Positions 15,683-23,398 of a DNA stretch of 38,178 bases are shown here, piece after piece (within the stretch, counting starts at the first letter, position 1; every line of letters starts with the position of its first letter). The translations under genes and the position numbers were made by a program. This stretch comes from Tepidiphilus succinatimandens (lineage in GTDB: Bacteria > Pseudomonadota > Gammaproteobacteria > Burkholderiales > Rhodocyclaceae). The stretch is from NCBI RefSeq assembly GCF_006503695.1, contig NZ_SBIK01000019.1, positions 1 through 38,178 on the forward strand, read 5' to 3'. Below the pieces are notes generated by a model. It did not search any database and was not told the DNA's origin. It saw only the letters and a program-made list of their open reading frames with translations.

Positions 15683-16938
15683 GTGAATTTCGAAATCTAC
15701 GCGTACTGGAACACGACGGAGCTCGTCAATGTGTTCAACGCGGTCGCGGCCATCACCGGCAGCGGAGACTTCAACGGCCTGCTGCGCACGCTGGCGCTCG
15801 TGGTGATCATCAGTCTGGTCGTGGCTGTTCTTGCGGGGCGGAGCCGCCAGGAAGATTTCTGGCGCTGGGTGGTCATGCTCGCGCTGCTGCATGGGATGCT
15901 GCTCGTTCCGAAGAGCAACGTGCTGATCGTCGATCGAACCGGAACGAACCCATCCCAGGTCGTCTCCAACGTTCCGATCGGCCTTGCGGCGCTCGCTCAT
16001 GGGACCAGCAAGATCGGGGATTGGCTAACGACCGCTTTCGAGACGGTCTTCTCGCTGCCCGACGACGTTCAATTACGGAAGACGGGAACCTTGTTCGGGC
16101 ACAGGGTCATGCTCGAGCGCCTCGGCACCCAGTTCTCCAGTCCCGTGCTCATGCGCAATCTCGACGAGTTCTATCGGGAATGCGTCATACCGGATCTTGC
16201 CACTGGATATATCAGCCCATCCACGCTCGCCACGACCGAGAATATATGGCAGGCGTTCAGCAACACCAATCCGGGATTGCTGGTTACCATCGCCGACTAC
16301 AACGACCCCTCCGTTGCCAGTACGATGAGCTGCCCAGAGGCATACGCCGCGCTGACCGCGCAACTGAACCTGGATGCCAATACCGTGCTCGGGTTGAAAG
16401 CGCAGGGGCTGTTCCCGGAAATGTCGATGGCCGCTGCGAAGGTGGCGCTGTCGAACGCATTGCTGAGCACGCAGCAGTTCTTCGCCCCATCGTCAACCGC
16501 GACGCCGGTGCTTGACCAGATCAAGCAGGGAGCCCTATGCAACTACCTCATCGATGCTCCTGCCAGGGTAGCCGCGCAGATCGGAGATGCCGCGCAAGTT
16601 CAGCAAGCAACCGCTACGGCCGCAGGAATCCGCAGCTTCAAGACCGCCACGACGTCGATGTACTCGGTGGCCATGAGCGGCATGCCCAAGTTCCGGAATG
16701 CGGTCGAAATGATCGCCTATGCGGTGTTTCCGATCGTCGTGATCATGATCGTGGTGGCGGGACAGTATGCCGGAACCTTTCTCAAGGGATACGTCGGGTC
16801 ACTGCTCTGGGTGCAGCTGTGGCCCCCGCTCTATGCGGTCATGAACTACATGATGAACATCAAGACGAAGAGCGAGGTCAGCTCGATGGTCGCGGCCAAC
16901 GGGAATGCCTATCTCTCGTGCAACCTGACCAACTGGTT
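15683..16938 (+). pseudogene. traG: traG 5' part, interrupted by the Tn3-family transposon
   Basis: TraG stabilises mating pairs and assembles pili through its membrane-bearing N-terminal half. The N-terminal 418 codons start at GTG 15683 (NFEIYAYWNTTELVNVFNAVAAITGSG, a complete TraG N-terminus). They include membrane segments at about residues 35-75, 345-375 and 380-400. The frame continues into the transposon and stops at 16973-16975 inside the inverted repeat, so a 430-residue truncated protein could be made. No Shine-Dalgarno lies near GTG 15683; the likely original one is upstream of the hairpins at 15619-15666. Joined to 23399-25592 it gives an intact frame. Confidence 0.9.
16934..16938. 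repeat. Target site duplication, left copy (TGGTT)
   Basis: Five bases TGGTT precede the left inverted repeat. The same five bases follow the right repeat at 23394-23398. Tn3-family insertion makes a 5-bp duplication, so this shows direct transposition rather than recombination or rearrangement. Confidence 0.95.
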
Positions 16939-16976
16939 GGGGTCGTCTCAGAAAACGGAAAATAAAGCACGCTAAG
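16939..16976 (+). repeat. Transposon inverted repeat, tnpA side (38 bp)
   Basis: The 38-bp terminal repeat is a perfect match to the reverse complement of 23356-23393. The inner ACGCTAAG and outer GGGG are conserved features of Tn21-group ends. It contains the stop codon of tnpA and the accidental stop of the truncated traG. Confidence 0.97.
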
Positions 16977-19938
16977 CCGGTTGCAGCGGCCGTAGCGGCC
17001 TGAACTTGCCCGCGCCGATCTTGGCGCTGCTGCGCCAGAGGTAATCGCCGGTCAGGTTGATGTGCTCCCAGCCGAGCGGCGACAGGTACTGCAACAGGCC
17101 GTCATCGACGGCTTGACCGTGGCCACGCAAGGCGTTCGCGGCCCGCTCCAGATAGACCGTGTTCCATAGCACGATGGCCGCCGTCACCAGGTTGAGGCCG
17201 CTGGCCCGGTAGCGCTGCTGCTCGAAGCTGCGGTCGCGGATTTCCCCCAGGCGGTTGAAGAACACGGCGCGGGCCAGCGCGTTGCGCGCCTCGCCTTTGT
17301 TCAGCCCGGCATGCACGCGGCGGCGCAGCTCGACGCTTTGCAGCCAGTCCAGGATGAACAGTGTGCGCTCGATGCGTCCCAGCTCACGCAGGGCGACGGC
17401 CAGGCCGTTCTGGCGCGGGTAGCTGCCAAGCTTCCTGAGCATCAGCGAGGCCGTCGCCGTGCCCTGCTTGATCGAGGTGGCCATCCGCAGGATTTCATCC
17501 CAATGGGCGCGGACGTGCTTGATGTTGAGCGTGCCGCCGATCATCGGTTTCAACGCCTCGTAGGTGGCATCGCCCTTCGGGATGTAGAGCTTGGTGTCGC
17601 CCAGGTCACGAATGCGCGGGGCGAAGCGGAAGCCCAGCAGGTGCATCAACGCGAAGACGTGGTCCGTGAACCCTGCCGTGTCGGTGTAGTGCTCCTCGAT
17701 CCGCAGGTCGGATTCGTGATACAGCAGGCCGTCGAGCACGTAGGTCGAGTCGCGCACGCCGACGTTCACGACCTTGGTGTGGAACGGCGCGTACTGGTCG
17801 GAGATATGGGTGTAGAACGTCCGCCCTGGGCTGCTGCCGTATTTCGGATTGATGTGGCCGGTGCTCTCGGCCTTGCTGCCGGTGCGGAAGTTCTGGCCGT
17901 CCGACGATGACGTGGTGCCGTCGCCCCAATGCTCGGCGAAGGGATGTCGGAACTGCGCGTTGACCAGCTCGGCCAGTGCCGCCCCGTAGGTTTCGTCGCG
18001 GATGTGCCAGGCTTGCAGCCAGGCCAGCTTGGCGTAGGTCGTGCCGGGGCACGATTCCGCCATCTTGGTCAGGCCCAGGTTGATCGCGTCGGCGAGGATC
18101 GTGGTCAGCAACAGGTTTTTGTCCTTGGCCAGGTCGCCTGACTTCAGGTGGGCGAAGTGCCGGGTGAAGCCCGTCCATTCGTCTACCTCCAGCAGCAATT
18201 CGGTGATCTTGACGTGCGGTAGGATCATCGCCGTCTGGTCGATCAGGGCCTGTGCGGTATCGGGCACCGCCGCATCGAGCGGCGTGATCTTCAGGCCCGA
18301 CTCCGTGATGATGGCGTCCGGCAGCTCGTTGGCCAGCGCCATGCGGTTGACGGTGGCGAGCTGCGTTTCCAGCAGCGTCAGCCGGTCATGCAGGTACTGG
18401 TCGCAATCGGTGGCCACGGCCAGCGGCAATTCGCTGGCCTGCTTGAGGCTGGCGAATTTCGCGGGCGGCACCAGGTAGTCCTCGAAGTCCTTGAACTGGC
18501 GCGAGCCTTGCACCCAGATGTCGCCGGAGCGCAGCGCGTTCTTCAGCTCCGACAGCGCGCACAGTTCGTAGTAGCGCCGGTCGATGCCGGTGTCGGTCAT
18601 CACCAGCTTCTGCCAGCGCGGCTTGATGAACTCGGTCGGCGCGTCGGTGGGCACCTTGCGGGCGTTGTCGCTGTTCATGCTGCGCAGCACCTCGATGGCG
18701 TCGAGTACGTCCTTGGCGGCGGGCGCGGCCCGCAACTTGAGCACGTCGAGAAATTCCGGCGCGTAGCGGCGCAGCGTGGCGTAGCTCTCGCCGATGCGGT
18801 GCAGGAAATCGAAGTCCTCGGGTTGCGCGAGCCGCTGCGCTTCGGTGACGCTCTCGGCGAAAGCATCCCAGGACATGACGGCCTCGATGGCGGCGAACGG
18901 ATCGCGGCCCGCTTGCTTGGCCTCGATCAGCGCCTGGCCGATGCGCCCGAACAGCCGCACCTTGGCATTGATCGCCTTGCCGGATGCCTGGAACTGCTGC
19001 TGATGCTTGTTCTTGGCGGCATTGAACAGCTTGCCCAGGATGCGGTCATGCAGGTCGATGATTTCGTCGGTGACGGTGGCCATGCCCTCGATGGCGAGCG
19101 CCACCAGGGTCGCGTAACGCCGCTGCGGCTCGAACTTCGCCAGGTCGGCGGGCGTCATCTGGCCGCCCTCGCGGGCGATCTTGAGCAGCCGGTTCTGGTG
19201 AACCAGCCGCTCGATGCCGGAGGGCAGGTCGAGCGCCTGCCACGCCTTGAGGCGTTCGATGTGTTCCAGCATGTGCCGCGAGTTCGGTTTGACCGGGGAT
19301 TGCCGCAGCCAGGCCAGCCACGTCGTCTTGCCGTTGTCGCGGCGCTTGAGCAGATCGTCGAGGCGACGGCGATGCACGTCCGTCAGCGGCTCAGCCAAGG
19401 CGTCGTAGAGACGCCGGTTGGCGCGGGTAATCGCTTCGGCGCTCGCCCGCTCGACGGCGTTGAGGGCGGGCACAATGACCGACTGCCGCCGCAGGTGCTC
19501 GATCAAGGCTCTGGCCAGCACGATGCCCTTGTCGGTTTGCATGGCCAGCTCGGTCAGCAACTGGACAGCCTGCCGGTAGTGGCCAATCGTGAACGGCTGG
19601 AAGCCGAACACCGTTTGCAGCTCGACCAGGTGCTCGCGTCGGGTCTGCTCACGCTGCCCGTACTCGTCCCAGCTTTCGATGCCGACCTTGAGCTGGTTGG
19701 CGACCAGTCTCAGCAATGGCGGGAACGGTGGCTCATCAGCGCCAAGGATGACGCCGGGAAAGCGCAGGTAGCAGAGCTGCACCGCGAAGCCCAGCCGATT
19801 GGCCGGGCCGCGCCGCTGCCGGATGATGGAGAGGTCGCTTTCGCTGAACGTGTAGTGACGGATCAACTCATCCTTGGTGTCCGGCAACGCCAGCAGGCTT
19901 TCGCGCTCGGCGGCGGAGAGGATCGAACGGCGGGGCAT
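16972..19938 (-). CDS. tnpA: Tn3-family transposase TnpA
   Basis: A 988-residue DDE transposase that forms cointegrates, full length for the Tn21/Tn501 group. The N-terminus ([18 protein letters not shown]) and [20 protein letters not shown] are typical of that group. The catalytic core includes [20 protein letters not shown] with a conserved Asp near residue 714, then [14 protein letters not shown] and the later [17 protein letters not shown] with the conserved Glu. The start ATG complements 19936-19938. The gene is divergent from mntA, with about 160 bases between them. No frameshift is visible. Confidence 0.97.
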   Translation of the reverse strand: MPRRSILSAAERESLLALPDTKDELIRHYTFSESDLSIIRQRRGPANRLGFAVQLCYLRFPGVILGADEPPFPPLLRLVANQLKVGIESWDEYGQREQTRREHLVELQTVFGFQPFTIGHYRQAVQLLTELAMQTDKGIVLARALIEHLRRQSVIVPALNAVERASAEAITRANRRLYDALAEPLTDVHRRRLDDLLKRRDNGKTTWLAWLRQSPVKPNSRHMLEHIERLKAWQALDLPSGIERLVHQNRLLKIAREGGQMTPADLAKFEPQRRYATLVALAIEGMATVTDEIIDLHDRILGKLFNAAKNKHQQQFQASGKAINAKVRLFGRIGQALIEAKQAGRDPFAAIEAVMSWDAFAESVTEAQRLAQPEDFDFLHRIGESYATLRRYAPEFLDVLKLRAAPAAKDVLDAIEVLRSMNSDNARKVPTDAPTEFIKPRWQKLVMTDTGIDRRYYELCALSELKNALRSGDIWVQGSRQFKDFEDYLVPPAKFASLKQASELPLAVATDCDQYLHDRLTLLETQLATVNRMALANELPDAIITESGLKITPLDAAVPDTAQALIDQTAMILPHVKITELLLEVDEWTGFTRHFAHLKSGDLAKDKNLLLTTILADAINLGLTKMAESCPGTTYAKLAWLQAWHIRDETYGAALAELVNAQFRHPFAEHWGDGTTSSSDGQNFRTGSKAESTGHINPKYGSSPGRTFYTHISDQYAPFHTKVVNVGVRDSTYVLDGLLYHESDLRIEEHYTDTAGFTDHVFALMHLLGFRFAPRIRDLGDTKLYIPKGDATYEALKPMIGGTLNIKHVRAHWDEILRMATSIKQGTATASLMLRKLGSYPRQNGLAVALRELGRIERTLFILDWLQSVELRRRVHAGLNKGEARNALARAVFFNRLGEIRDRSFEQQRYRASGLNLVTAAIVLWNTVYLERAANALRGHGQAVDDGLLQYLSPLGWEHINLTGDYLWRSSAKIGAGKFRPLRPLQPA

Positions 19939-20037
19939 GCGGTTTCCTTCTTCTTGAAAACGTAGGTTTGTGACAAGCCCGCCAAGGCAACCGGCGCGGC
20001 ACGGGAATCAAGGCATTGCGATTCTCGAAAATAGTTC

Positions 20038-20066
20038 TTGAAATTCTATTCTTTATTGCATATCAT
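20038..20066 (+). promoter_or_regulatory. Sigma-70 type promoter for mntA-hepT
   Basis: TTGAAA at 20038-20043, a 17-base spacer and TATCAT at 20061-20066 lie about 30 bases upstream of the mntA start. The surrounding stretch 20020-20085 is A+T-rich in an otherwise G+C-rich element. It lies in the tnpA-mntA intergenic region, where a res site is also expected, so resolvase binding could affect it. Confidence 0.6.
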
Positions 20067-20096
20067 CTCAACGAGTTTCGATAAGAAAGGATGCGC

Positions 20097-20387
20097 ATGC
20101 GACCGTCTGTTGTGCTTGACATGAAGCGAAGCGCAGTGCGTGAAGCGGTAGGCCGCTTTCGCGCCGCGAACCCGCGCGTCTTCGGCTCGGTGCTGCATGG
20201 CACCGACCGGGATGGCAGCGACCTCGACCTGTTGGTCGATGCGCTGCCCGGTGCCACGTTGTTGGACTTGGGCGATTTGGAAGAAGAACTGAAATCGCTG
20301 CTCGGCGTTGACGTCGATCTGCTGACTCCCGGCGACCTGCCGCCGAAGTTCCGGGCCAAGGTGCTCGCGGAGGCGCAACCGATATGA
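20097..20387 (+). CDS. mntA: MntA-type nucleotidyltransferase antitoxin
   Basis: A 96-residue minimal nucleotidyltransferase. The motif GS (Gly30-Ser31) followed by SDLDLLV with Asp42 and Asp44 is the GSx10DxD signature. Studied MntA proteins neutralise HepT by adding AMP to a tyrosine of the toxin. ATG 20097 has AAGG at a spacing of 6; ATG 20091 abuts the Shine-Dalgarno and is unlikely. The gene overlaps hepT by 4 bases (ATGA), typical of a coupled pair. TA pairs recur near the recombination genes of Tn3-family elements. Confidence 0.93.
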   Translation: MRPSVVLDMKRSAVREAVGRFRAANPRVFGSVLHGTDRDGSDLDLLVDALPGATLLDLGDLEEELKSLLGVDVDLLTPGDLPPKFRAKVLAEAQPI

Positions 20388-20770
20388 GCGAGAACCGCCT
20401 GCCCGATTACCTCGACCACATTCAGCAGGCCGCAACCGATGCGCGCAGCTTCGTGGAAGGGATGGCCAAGGACGACTTCTTGGCCGACAAGCGCACCCAG
20501 CAGGCCGTCATCATGAGCCTGATCGTCATCGGCGAGGCGGCCACAAAGGTGATGGATGGCTACGCCGAGTTCACCCAGGCGCATGCCGACGTGCCGTGGC
20601 GCAGCATGCGCAATATGCGTAATCGCATGGCTCACGGCTATTTCGACATCAACCTCGATGTGGTGTGGGAGACGGTACAGGAATGGCTGCCGGCGTTGCT
20701 CCAGCAATTGCCCGCCGTGCGTCAGGATGCCGACGATGAAGACCGTAACGACAAAGGCATGGAGCCATGA
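20384..20770 (+). CDS. hepT: HepT-type HEPN toxin (RNase)
   Basis: A 128-residue HEPN-domain protein. The active motif R-x4-H-x-Y is present as Arg79, His84 and Tyr86 in RNRMAHGYFDI. Tyr86 would be the residue AMPylated by MntA. Helices around residues 5-25 and 38-60 fit the HEPN fold. It overlaps mntA by ATGA. Its own TGA overlaps an ATG at 20767 that opens only a short reading frame, suggesting a lost third gene. Expected target is RNA or tRNA, from family knowledge. Confidence 0.93.
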   Translation: MSENRLPDYLDHIQQAATDARSFVEGMAKDDFLADKRTQQAVIMSLIVIGEAATKVMDGYAEFTQAHADVPWRSMRNMRNRMAHGYFDINLDVVWETVQEWLPALLQQLPAVRQDADDEDRNDKGMEP

Positions 20771-20785
20771 CCAATCAAGCCGCCG

Positions 20786-20959
20786 ATGTTCGGCCCCTCT
20801 GGCGTGTTCGATCCCGCGACCTATGAGCCGCGCTCGGGCAAGACCTTCTGGATGGCCGCAACGGACGTGAGTTCGCTGGTGGGCAAGGAGGCAGCAGCCG
20901 ACACGCTCATCGGCAACTGCACGACCGCACGACCAGCCTCCCGTTCAAATTCGAGTTAG
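20786..20959 (+). pseudogene. Short ORF, probable gene remnant downstream of hepT
   Basis: The 57-codon frame reads MFGPSGVFDPATYEPRSGKT and continues to a low-complexity end. The region 20771-21006 also has a 19-codon frame from ATG 20767, coupled to hepT by ATGA, that stops early. The pattern suggests a frameshifted or truncated third gene. I do not recognise the family. Confidence 0.3.
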
Positions 20960-21006
20960 AACTCATATCCAGCCTGTCTGGGGGCACTGTGAAAGAGGGA
21001 TCTCCG

Positions 21007-21363
21007 ATGACTGTTGAATCGAGAATATTTTCTGTAGCCGAGTATGTTCAGCCGTCCGAAGGCGAGCCTATTCGTTCCGTTGTGCTTGAAACCCGAGACT
21101 CAATTATCGTGGTTTGGCATGTCCATCCCGGGCAGGAAATTGCGGCTCACATTCATCCTCACGGCCAAGACACGTGGATTGTTTTGTCGGGAATGGCTGA
21201 TTACTTTCAGGGCAATGGGATTGTTCGTGCCCTCAGGGAAGGTGAGATAGCCGTGGCAAGACCGGGCCAAGTGCACGGGGCGCGAAATACAGGTACCGAG
21301 CCATTTGTGTTCGTCTCGGTTGTGGCACCAGCCAATGCCGGTTTCGTATTGGCTGAGCGATAG
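21007..21363 (+). CDS. Cupin-domain protein
   Basis: A 118-residue single-domain cupin. The first motif is visible as HVHPGQEIAAHIHPHGQDTW, with metal-binding histidines and a glutamate; the second as ARPGQVHGARNTG. The ATG at 21007 has GAGGGA 5 bases upstream; GTG at 20989 is less likely. The substrate cannot be predicted. Base composition seems lower in G+C than in the flanking cargo, suggesting separate acquisition. It stands alone, with 254 bases before the next gene in which I see only short broken frames. Confidence 0.8.
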   Translation: MTVESRIFSVAEYVQPSEGEPIRSVVLETRDSIIVVWHVHPGQEIAAHIHPHGQDTWIVLSGMADYFQGNGIVRALREGEIAVARPGQVHGARNTGTEPFVFVSVVAPANAGFVLAER

Positions 21364-21617
21364 AGCCCAATCTCTGGAGTTGGTCCAATGAGCGGTCGGG
21401 GAGATAGGTAACAGACATGCAGCGGACACGGCTGCTAAACCAGGTCGCAAACCTCCTTGCGTCGCAGCGTGCCGCAAGCGACGCGATCAATCGAATGGGG
21501 TCGGCATGAGACTGAACACCATCCAGTTCCCGACCGCGTAGCCGCCTGTCCTGCCGATCAGGTCTTGACCATCGACGCCTGGGATCAGTCCTGAATGTTC
21601 TTGGAGACCACTACGTT

Positions 21618-21944
21618 ATGAGCCGCAGCCGCCGCAAAACACCCATCGTCGGGCACACGACCTGCGGCAGCGAGCGCGAGGACAAGAAGCTCTGGCATCA
21701 GCGCTGGCGCACCCGTGAGCGCACGGCGCTGACCAGCGCGTCGCCCGAAGCCCTGAGCGCCCATCTGCCCCTGCTGGAAAACCAGGCCAGCAGCGTCTGG
21801 TCGATGGGCAAGGATGGCCGCTCCTACTGGCCCGTCAAGCGCCAGGCCGCCACGGCGGATCGCATCGCCAATCACAAGGGACGCAACCCGCAAGAACGCG
21901 CCTCCCTGAAAAAGCGCCTGCTGCGCAAGTGGATGAGCAAATGA
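21618..21944 (+). CDS. Small basic conserved-looking protein, unknown
   Basis: A 108-residue, very basic protein (start MSRSRRKTPIVGHTT, end RKRLLRKWMSK). The N-terminus resembles small hypothetical proteins often seen on plasmids and mobile elements; no function is known to me. Its TGA overlaps the next ATG (ATGA), making it the first gene of an operon that ends in tnpR. Confidence 0.6.
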   Translation: MSRSRRKTPIVGHTTCGSEREDKKLWHQRWRTRERTALTSASPEALSAHLPLLENQASSVWSMGKDGRSYWPVKRQAATADRIANHKGRNPQERASLKKRLLRKWMSK

Positions 21945-22441
21945 AGCTCTCCTTCCATCAGCACATTGCGCTGTTCTGGATGATCGGTGCTCCGGGCGTC
22001 TTCGCGCCCGTGATCGAGAACGCCAAGCGGCCCGATGCCGGCGCCGTCATGGCGTGGGGTGTCGCGATCGTGGCGGTGATGATCCTCTTCACCCCTTTGC
22101 TGCTGCGCTGTCCACCATTCCGGCGCTGGTATGGCCGGACGGATGCGCTGTCGGAGCGGCAGCGCCAGGCGCTTGCCGAGCGCGGCCTGCGCCGCTACTA
22201 CCAGACCGCTTTCGATGACGGCTACGTGCCCCGCGTGATGCCCTACGTGTGGCGCATCATCTGGACGGTCGGCGGGTTGATGGCTGTGACCGCCGTACTG
22301 CCTACCAACACCGGACGGCCAGCCTTCGATGCCTTGGTGGTCTTCTCGACCTGGTATCCGATAGGCGTGATGCTGCTGGTTTTCGCGTCGAGGCCCCTTG
22401 GCCGGTTGATTCGCCAAAGAGCACAGGAGCGGCGGAAATGA
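21941..22441 (+). CDS. Inner-membrane protein in the tnpR operon, unknown
   Basis: A 166-residue protein with four probable membrane segments (about residues 8-24, 33-53, 102-122 and 130-150) and a basic C-terminus. The ATG at 21941 overlaps the previous stop, and its own TGA overlaps the next ATG. The tight coupling to tnpR suggests that it belongs to the transposon rather than being random cargo. The function is unknown. Confidence 0.65.
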   Translation: MKLSFHQHIALFWMIGAPGVFAPVIENAKRPDAGAVMAWGVAIVAVMILFTPLLLRCPPFRRWYGRTDALSERQRQALAERGLRRYYQTAFDDGYVPRVMPYVWRIIWTVGGLMAVTAVLPTNTGRPAFDALVVFSTWYPIGVMLLVFASRPLGRLIRQRAQERRK

Positions 22442-22809
22442 GCACGTCAACCATCGAGGCGCTGGCCAGCGCCTGGGCAAGGATTGCCGAGGAAGCGGAA
22501 TTCCCCGCTGACTACGAGGGGACTGCCACACCACAAGCGCATCGGGCTAGCGAAGCTATTCAGGAGCAGATTCGGGAGCGCATCGTCGCCACCAACGACA
22601 TGCGGCTGTTCAGCCTGCTGCACCTGCTGGGTCAGGCGTCGCTGCGCATGGAGCAAGCGCTGTGGCCGGAGGATTACGAGCGGATGACGCGCGAGGTTGA
22701 GGAAGCCCTGCGGCAAGCCACCGACGCCAACGCCAGATCGTACACCCACGAAGAAGTGATGCAGGCGATGCAGGAACGCATCGACCGGGCGCGAGACAAG
22801 CCATGTTGA
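22438..22809 (+). CDS. Acidic helical protein upstream of tnpR, unknown
   Basis: A 123-residue protein rich in Ala, Glu and Arg and predicted all-helical. The C-terminal stretch SYTHEEVMQAMQERIDRARD loosely resembles tails of Phd/RelB-type antitoxins, but no partner toxin is present. It overlaps its upstream neighbour by 4 bases and tnpR by 7, so it may set tnpR translation. Confidence 0.6.
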   Translation: MSTSTIEALASAWARIAEEAEFPADYEGTATPQAHRASEAIQEQIRERIVATNDMRLFSLLHLLGQASLRMEQALWPEDYERMTREVEEALRQATDANARSYTHEEVMQAMQERIDRARDKPC

Positions 22810-23360
22810 TTGGCTATGCGCGCGTCTCGACGCAGGATCAGAACCTGGAGCTGCAACGCGAAGCCTTGAGCAAGGCCGGATGTAAAAAGGTCTTCGAGGA
22901 CAAGGTGAGTGGCACGCGGGCAGACCGGCCTGGCTTGGCCAAGACGCTCGAAATGCTGCGCGAAGGCGATACTTTGGTCGTCTGGAAGCTCGACCGGCTG
23001 GGCCGGTCGGTCAAGCAACTGGTCGATCTGGTCGGCGATCTGCACAAGCACGGTGTCCAGTTCAGGAGCCTCACCGACTCCATCGACACCGGCACACCAT
23101 CCGGGCGGTTCTTCTTCCACGTCATGGCGAGCCTTGCCGAAATGGAGCGCGAGCTGACCGTCGAGCGCACCCGCGCCGGGCTGGAAGTCGCCAAGCAGCT
23201 CGGCCGCAAAGGCGGCCGCAAGCCGAAGATGACCGACAGCAAGATCGAGTCGGCCAAGAAGCTGCTGGCCAGCGGGGTGCCGCCCAAGGACGTGGCCAAG
23301 AACCTCGGCGTGTCCATTCCGACGCTGTACCGCTGGGTGCCAGCCTCCACGCACGCTTAG
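22803..23360 (+). CDS. tnpR: Serine resolvase TnpR
   Basis: A site-specific recombinase that resolves Tn3-family cointegrates at res. The 185-residue product has the catalytic segment LIGYARVSTQDQ with Arg7 and Ser9, VSGTRADRPGL, VVWKLDRLGRS and MASLAEMERELTVERTRAGL. A C-terminal helix-turn-helix (about residues 150-180) ends in GVSIPTLYRWV. Its stop codon lies within the right inverted repeat. No upstream res-like region exists next to it, because it overlaps the previous gene, so res must lie elsewhere, probably near tnpA. Confidence 0.96.
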   Translation: MLIGYARVSTQDQNLELQREALSKAGCKKVFEDKVSGTRADRPGLAKTLEMLREGDTLVVWKLDRLGRSVKQLVDLVGDLHKHGVQFRSLTDSIDTGTPSGRFFFHVMASLAEMERELTVERTRAGLEVAKQLGRKGGRKPKMTDSKIESAKKLLASGVPPKDVAKNLGVSIPTLYRWVPASTHA

Positions 23361-23393
23361 CGTGCTTTATTTTCCGTTTTCTGAGACGACCCC
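23356..23393 (-). repeat. Transposon inverted repeat, tnpR side (38 bp)
   Basis: A perfect inverted copy of 16939-16976. It starts CTTAGCGTG and ends GACGACCCC, directly followed by TGGTT. The last codon and stop of tnpR are embedded in it. Identity of both ends suggests a recently active element. Confidence 0.97.
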
Positions 23394-23398
23394 TGGTT
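23394..23398. repeat. Target site duplication, right copy (TGGTT)
   Basis: The second TGGTT is the partner of 16934-16938. Joining base 16938 to 23399 restores the codons for Trp-Leu-Gly across the insertion site and keeps the traG frame. Confidence 0.95.

Larger units (their letters stand above)
16939..23393. mobile_element. Tn3-family (Tn21-like) transposon with MntA/HepT cargo, 6455 bp
   Basis: The element is bounded by identical 38-bp inverted repeats, starting GGGGTCGTCTCAG and ending CACGCTAAG, and flanked by TGGTT. tnpA occupies one end on the minus strand and tnpR the other on the plus strand, with the cargo between. Both recombination genes end inside the terminal repeats (tnpA stop at 16972-16974, tnpR stop at 23358-23360). 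In most Tn21-like elements tnpA and tnpR lie together at one end, so this outward-facing layout is less usual. Cargo: mntA-hepT, a cupin gene and a four-gene operon ending in tnpR. All catalytic genes look intact. The res site is not identified; the region 19939-20090 between tnpA and mntA is the best candidate. Confidence 0.95.

Noticed and set aside
14675..16000. 441-codon minus-strand frame opposite traH and traG
   Set aside because: Shadow of conserved plus-strand genes; composition is Arg- and His-rich with no motif.
18388..19965. 525-codon plus-strand frame opposite tnpA
   Set aside because: Antisense to the full-length transposase; no motif and no ribosome site.
21364..21617. Short open frames in the gap after the cupin gene, for example at 21507
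   Set aside because: Only 11-15 codon pieces are present; they may be gene debris but nothing identifiable.
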